Both the position numbers and the translations under genes were made by a program. A stretch of DNA of 64,000 nucleotides from Erpobdella octoculata. Taxonomy: Eukaryota; Annelida; Clitellata; Hirudinida; Erpobdellidae. The stretch covers positions 34,694,270 through 34,758,269 of the forward strand of contig OZ022238.1 of assembly GCA_963978895.1 (NCBI GenBank). Reading direction: 5' to 3'. Below are positions 59,143 to 64,000 of the stretch, one piece after another (positions within the stretch are counted from its first letter, which is position 1; the number at the start of each line of letters is the position of its first letter). Below the pieces are notes generated by a model. That model was not told the DNA's origin. It was given only the letters and a program-made list of their open reading frames with translations, and made no database searches.

Positions 59143-60259
59143 TAGGGATATTCAAAATACATCGATTTTACTCGATGTTTGCATACGATTCAATCGAAAC
59201 GATCCGATGTATCGATGTATTTTCAAAGATACATCGAATCAATTAAGGAAGTGTCCGGAGATAAGTACTGTAGTAGTAGCAAGGTAATATCACTTATCCA
59301 TTGTCTTCTTTTGAAAATTAAATCTCTTAAACTCGAAGAACCTCTTGCCAAAGAAGTTTAGTCGCTGGTTGTTAAAGAGATTGACAAGAGAATGGGTGCT
59401 ATAGAGAGAATGACTTCCCTCCACGATATTGGATCCGAGGTTCAAAAAAATGCATTTCACTGACCGAAGTGTGAAAAAGTCAAAGAACTTATGAAAACTG
59501 TAATACAAAATGAGGCTTCGTAATCTGATTGTTTAGATCATCCTGACAAACCAAAAAAAAACTTTTCTATGCGGGATGATCACCACAAATTGGTCCACAA
59601 GAGCTGGAAAATGGCGAAGCCTGAGGATGCTATTTTGACGAGCTGTCCATTTACTTGCGCAGTCCAGTAGGAAGACTCAATGAGAACCCATTGGAAATTT
59701 GGAGTGATCTGAAAATTCAACTCCTTGAATTTCATCCAATTGCATACTTGACCATGGTGGGAACATCAGTACCGTATGAACGTTTATTTTCTACAGCAGC
59801 ACAAGTCGTCAATCAGCAACGAAATAGACTAAAAGGGAAACGTTTAAATAGGCTTTTGCTTTTGCAAAGTCTTCCGCAAGAACATTGGATATAGGACTTT
59901 GATATATATTTTCACACATTGCTTTTATTATTTTAATAAACAACAACTGAACTAAATCAGCAAAAATTGCGTGAAGTCGTTTTTTTAAGACATATTCCTT
60001 GAACATCCTTCAACACACACACAAAAGGCAACTTTTGTGAGAGTAATAAATAATAAAATAATAAAATGTGGTTTGTTTGTTTGTTTGTATGTATGAAATG
60101 TCAGGGGCCGATTACAGCTATGTGATGCAATATAAGAAAAAAAATCGATTTTGAGAAAAATCGATTTTTGTAACCGATGCATCGAACTATATCGATGCAC
60201 ACCTGCGATATAATGCATCGATTAAAATCATCGATGTATATTCCGAATGGACACCCCTA
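59143..60259 (+). mobile_element. hAT-type transposon with degenerate transposase
   Basis: An 8-bp target duplication GCCTGGCT flanks it (59135-59142 and 60260-60267). The ends are imperfect inverted repeats: TAGGGATATTC at the left and TAGGGGTGTCC read from the right, then many ATCGATG words. Fragments of a hAT transposase are visible on the plus strand: a mid-region with SSSKVISLIH (59179-59361) and the C-terminal dimerisation region with VPYERLFSTAAQVVNQQRNR (59655-59891). It carries stops and deletions and is inactive. Confidence 0.85.
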
Positions 60260-60369
60260 GCCTGGCTTGTTATTTAGGCCCGAACTGGCCCGACTCATAA
60301 GCACAACAATCAAAGCTTGATCCGGCTGGTGATCATCTGGATTTAGCTAGTTTTAACAGGAACATAACC

Positions 60370-61105
60370 TCAAAGATTAAAGACTAATTTTTCAAAAAAT
60401 AAAAAAAAACACGTATTTTATTATTATATTACTGAATTTTAAAGATTTTATATTTTCAGTTATTGATTTTTCAAGAAAATAATCCATTTCTCCACCCTAC
60501 ATTTGTAGTCCATAAAAAAAGTAAAACACGTGTAACTTTATTTTCTAAGTAGTATCTAAATACTAATTATATCTGTAGTATTATCAGTTTCAGAGTGGCA
60601 GTTACTTGAAAAAAAATATAATCCTATTTTCCACCCCACATTTGAAATTCTGAAACCAAATTTTAAAAAATTATTAAAACCTGTATTCTGTTATATTGTA
60701 AGAATTAATTCGGTACTAAATTGCAAAACTTTCAAATTTTTGGTTTAGGAGTTTTTAATCAAATATTCTTTTTCTCTACCCCACATTTGAGGTGTTGAAA
60801 ACCAAATTATCAAAAATTGGTAAAACACGTTTATTTTTATTTTTAGAGTTAATAGTAGTAAATACCAAATAATAATTTTTACATCATTAGCACTTACAGT
60901 TTTTGAGTAGTAGTTATTCTAAAAAACAAATAACTCTATTCTCCATCCAACATTTGCGATCCTGGAAACTAAATTTTCAAAAAATGGTGAAACAGGTATT
61001 TTTTTAAAGAAAAATCTAGATAACAAATTTCAAAGCGTTCTTATTTTTGGTTTTTGAGATATGCGTTGTCTAAGGAAAAAGTTTGTTTTCCTGTTTCATC
61101 CCCAC
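60370..61105 (+). repeat. Satellite-like tandem repeat, left arm of a large palindrome
   Basis: About five diverged units of 140-165 bp, each with a 'ccaccccacatttg' core followed by 'aaaattggtaaaacacgt'-like sequence. The same repeat appears in reverse orientation at 63570-64000 and continues past the window end. The two blocks are the outer arms of an inverted repeat. Confidence 0.75.
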
Positions 61106-63134
61106 ATAGCACAACGGAATCGGCACAGTATAGGCCCGGCATCGTTTTGCGATAATAACGATGCTGGCACGATTCCGGCAACGACGCTGTGCCGGGTCCG
61201 TTTTGTTCCTTGGCAAGCAATCGGGCCATCATCGTCCGCCGGAATCGCACGCCGTAACAGCACCGTAAAGATGCCGAAACAGCGCCATAAAGATGCCGAA
61301 GCTTTAAATTTGCTGGCACGATTCCGGCAACGACGCTGTGCCGGGTCCGTTTTGTTCCTTGGCAAGCAATCGGGCCATCATCGTCCGCCATAACAGCGCC
61401 GTAAAGATGCCGAAGCTTTAAATTTACTTTGCTTTCTAATTAAATGTACGCTTGTTACAGTAAAAATGTTTTATTTGAAACAAGTATGGAAAATAAATAA
61501 AAATAAAAAAAATGCAAGAACAGGAAAATGATCGGGAAAAACAATTAAAATTAGTGTTTATGCATGAAAAAAAATTATTGCACAAAAATTAAAACAGAAA
61601 ATGGAAATAAAAGTCAATAGTTTTTCTTTGCTTCTCTGGCCTTCCTCCCACCATCTCGATCACCTGCCAACTGAAACCATCTTTTAACGTAAGTTTCAAT
61701 CTCAGCCTCCAAGCACGATCTTGTGAATGGATTCTTCTTTATTGCATCTGCAGAAGAATTATTTCAGCGATTATTTTATTTCTGAAAAACAACAAAAATT
61801 AAATAATAAATATGTTTTGAGAATTTACAATGGCCACTTACCAAATAAGACAATCTTTATATTTGACTTTCCAAATGCTATTTTGTTGTTTGTCCCTGAC
61901 CAATTGACCAACAGGGCACAAGATGTGTTGAAAATATATCCCAGTAATCTCCACACAGTATCTTTGACATTATTCGCCCCTTTCACCGACAAATGTCTTA
62001 TCTATAATGTAAAAAAAATTTATGGATTGTTTTACTATTCTTACAGAAACTCTATTCTAACAGAAACTCACCAGATCTACTTTAATAGAGTCATCTTCTG
62101 TAATCTTCGGGCTTTATCGTATGAGCCTGTCATTACAATGAACATGCCAAATGTTTAATAAAACTTGTAATTCATCTTTTCCAAAAATTTTCATAAAATA
62201 CATATCATAAATACAATAGAAATTATATCTTACTTGATTGGTACAGCAATGCACAGTTATATCTATCCCATTCGGGATTTGGTTTCTCTCTTCTCATTGC
62301 TGCACGGTTCAACCGATCAATCTTGTAAGGAGGCCATGCACATGTATCATTGTCAAGCCATATGTCAGGAAAACCTGCAACTGATTTTGACGACCCCTCT
62401 TCCGAAAACTCCACAATGCAGAACATTTTATAAAAACTATAATGAATATTAAAACAATAACCAATTGTTCAACAACAGTAATTTAATTACATTTAATCTT
62501 AGTCTAATTTATTTTACTTATGTTTTTATTATAGCGATAGCGAAAGAATGCGCCAAACAATAATAATATAAAGACAATGAAGCACAAAAAATAAACCAAA
62601 TACCAAAGAAATTGAAAAATATATTTTCAAATTTCTTTGACAAATACACTTTTTCTGTTCTTTTAATAAAATTTCAAGTGCGTTAAAAAAATAATTCAAA
62701 AATTTACTTTTGTTTAAATTTTTTATAATGAACACAAAAGCGATGAAATTCCGATTATTAAACAACTTCATTTCATCGGGCCGATGCTGGGACAATGTCA
62801 TTTTTTCACTGTAAAGCGATGAAATGCCGATTACAAAACGATTATTTTATTTAATCGGGCCGATGCTGGCACAATGTCGTTTTTTCACTGTAAAGCGATG
62901 AAATGCCGATTACAAAACGATTATTTTATTTAATCGGGCCGATGCTGGCATGATGCCGTCTTTGCATCGTATACGATGAAATGCCGACTATTAACGATGG
63001 TATAGTAGGAGAATGCTAACGACGATTTGCCAGCATTTACCCAACGTCGGCCCAGTTTTGGCGATAATTCGTTACCCTTAACGACAATTTGCCAGTATAA
63101 CGCCGAGGCATCGTACGACGTCGTGTGCTATGGA
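61106..63134. mobile_element. TIR-bounded element with GC-richer repetitive ends carrying the DUF4806-like gene
   Basis: The ends are inverted: CATAGCACAACGG at the left, and the right end read backwards gives CATAGCACACGACG, followed on both sides by GCC/GAT-rich sequence. The left end holds a direct repeat of about 78 bp (from 61161 and from 61312). The right end holds an 84-bp tandem (from about 62806 and 62889) with the word GGGCCGATGCTGGCA. The element interrupts one arm of a palindrome whose other arm (63540-63580) is uninterrupted, which places the insertion near 61105/63135. No target duplication is clear. Superfamily not assigned; no transposase seen. Confidence 0.55.
61614..62426 (-). 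CDS. Small DUF4806-like gene inside a TIR-bounded element, 4 exons, 170 aa
   Basis: Exons on the minus strand: 62426-62234, 62097-62072 (26-bp micro-exon), 62001-61842, 61747-61614 (TGA). Every intron is GT-AG (donors GTAAGA, GTGAGT, GTAAGT), phases fit, and the sum is 513 bp, an intact frame. The N-terminus (VEFSEEG, then TCAWPPY at residues 28-34 and an RRE-P-P-W-Y stretch) resembles the N-terminal module of the many invertebrate proteins that end in DUF4806. The C-terminal half (NWSGTNNKIAFGK, then KKNPFTRSCLEAEIE and GDRDGGRKAREA) resembles DUF4806 itself. The middle is shorter than in usual family members. Molecular function is unknown. The gene sits wholly within the TIR-bounded element at 61106-63134. 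The family call is from motif memory and is moderately sure; the exon structure is directly visible. Confidence 0.6.
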
Positions 63135-64000
63135 GCAAAGTTTTCAAAACCCTTTCTTAGTGGGTGCTTACGCTATAAAAATAATTTAAGTTCCAATTTT
63201 CACGTTTCTAGGATAAGGCGTTCTAGCTCGGCATTGATTATCAGTCAGTCAGTCAGGACATGTTATTTCGAGAAAAAATGTTTAGTTTCTGAGTTTTTTC
63301 AATCGCGTGAAATTTTGGGAATTTGATGCCTGTAACTTCAAATCGATATAACTTCGTTAATATAACACGTAAAAGAAAAATTTTGGTAAATTTCGTTTTC
63401 TATTGTTGTTATCTATATATATAAAAGAACATGTCCTGACTGACTGATAATCAACGCCGAGCTCAAACGCCTCATCCTAGGAACGTGAAATTTGGAACTT
63501 ATATTACTTTTATAGCGTAAACATCCGCTAAGAAAGGATTTTTGAAAATGTTGCTCCTGAGGGGAAAAAACTGGAAAACAAACTTTTTTCTAAAACAATG
63601 TATATCTCGAAAACCAAAAATGAGGAGATTTTGAAATTTGGTATATTGATTCTTTTTGAAAAATAAAAAGATACGTGTTTCACCATTTTTTGAAAATTCG
63701 GTTTCCCGGACCTCAAATGTGGGTTGGAAAATTGGGTTATTTGGTTTTTAAAGTAGCTGCTACTCAAAAACTGTGAATGCTACAGGAGTAAAAATTAGTA
63801 TTTAGTTTTTACCCCAAAAATAATTAAATACGTGTTTTAGCATTTTTTGAAAATTTGGTTTCCAGGACTTCAAATGTGGGGTGGAAAATATGTTTATTTG
63901 TTTTTTAAAGTAACTGCTACTCAAAAACTGTAAATACCACAGATGTAAAAATTAGTATTTAGTTTCTATTCTAAAAATAAAAATATACGTGTTTTACCAT
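63135..64000. repeat. Inner palindrome arms plus inverted satellite arm
   Basis: 63143-63262 is matched in reverse by 63423-63545 (shared words include GCTCGG, TTGATTATCAGTCAGTCAG and TACGCTATAAAA), with a spacer of about 160 bp. From about 63570 the sequence is the reverse complement of the 60370-61105 satellite. The spacer contains an ~80-bp stretch also present at 58750-58830. A TCTATATATATAAAAG string at 63412 resembles a Helitron 5' end. Confidence 0.75.

Noticed and set aside
61041..61393. Frames with repeated GPIACQGTKRTRHS-like text
   Set aside because: Come from the duplicated subterminal repeat of the TIR element, not from a protein gene.
61727..62158. 143-codon plus-strand open frame
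   Set aside because: Antisense to the exons of the DUF4806-like gene, which has agreeing splice sites and recognisable motifs.
63412..63450. Helitron insertion
   Set aside because: The TCTATATATATAAAAG start lies at the mirror position of a palindrome arm, so it is more simply part of that repeat; kept only as a note.

Overview
This is a 64-kb piece of an intron-rich, AT-rich animal genome. Three genes can be reconstructed exon by exon, and each belongs to a conserved animal family: MADD (DENN-domain Rab3 GDP/GTP exchange factor), MFSD1 (lysosomal major-facilitator transporter) and PPIL3 (spliceosome-associated cyclophilin). GT-AG introns from 72 bp to about 10 kb, long (TA)n tracts, tRNA-derived SINEs and many DNA transposons suggest an invertebrate. 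Species or phylum cannot be fixed from the sequence alone.

Layout. 1-39.5 kb (+): the 3' part of MADD, 29 exons with phases that agree throughout; the 5' exons lie left of the window. Its introns hold minisatellites with 15-, 21-, 27-, 32- and 49-bp units, an RTE-type LINE, SINEs, a Harbinger-type element and several hAT-type elements. 39.8-43.8 kb (-): complete MFSD1, 13 coding exons, tail-to-tail with MADD (378 bp between the stop codons). 44-51.9 kb: a transposon graveyard between the diverging MFSD1 and PPIL3, holding two piggyBac remnants, an Ulp1-protease/PHD fragment, a hAT transposase, a FLYWCH/MULE transposase and Helitron-like ends. 51.9-54.7 kb (+): PPIL3, five exons found, with the start-codon exon not located. 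54.7-64 kb: repeats only, namely a roughly 250-bp tandem family, a deleted piggyBac copy, a terminal-inverted-repeat element with an 8-bp target duplication and an internal satellite, a degenerate hAT, and a large interrupted palindrome whose arm carries a TIR-bounded element with a small four-exon gene.

Main points of interest. (1) The spliced, intact 170-codon DUF4806-like gene inside the TIR-bounded element at 61.1-63.1 kb. (2) The Ulp1-like protease plus PHD-finger remnant directly upstream of a piggyBac transposase. (3) At least six hAT-type insertions with perfect 8-bp target duplications, two of them nested in other transposons and one inside a minisatellite. (4) The Harbinger-type element inserted exactly in a duplicated copy of a MADD splice donor. 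(5) The unassigned satellite-carrying TIR element at 56.9-58.9 kb. (6) Higher-order repeat structure in a minisatellite. All family names rest on motifs recognised by eye; no database search was run.
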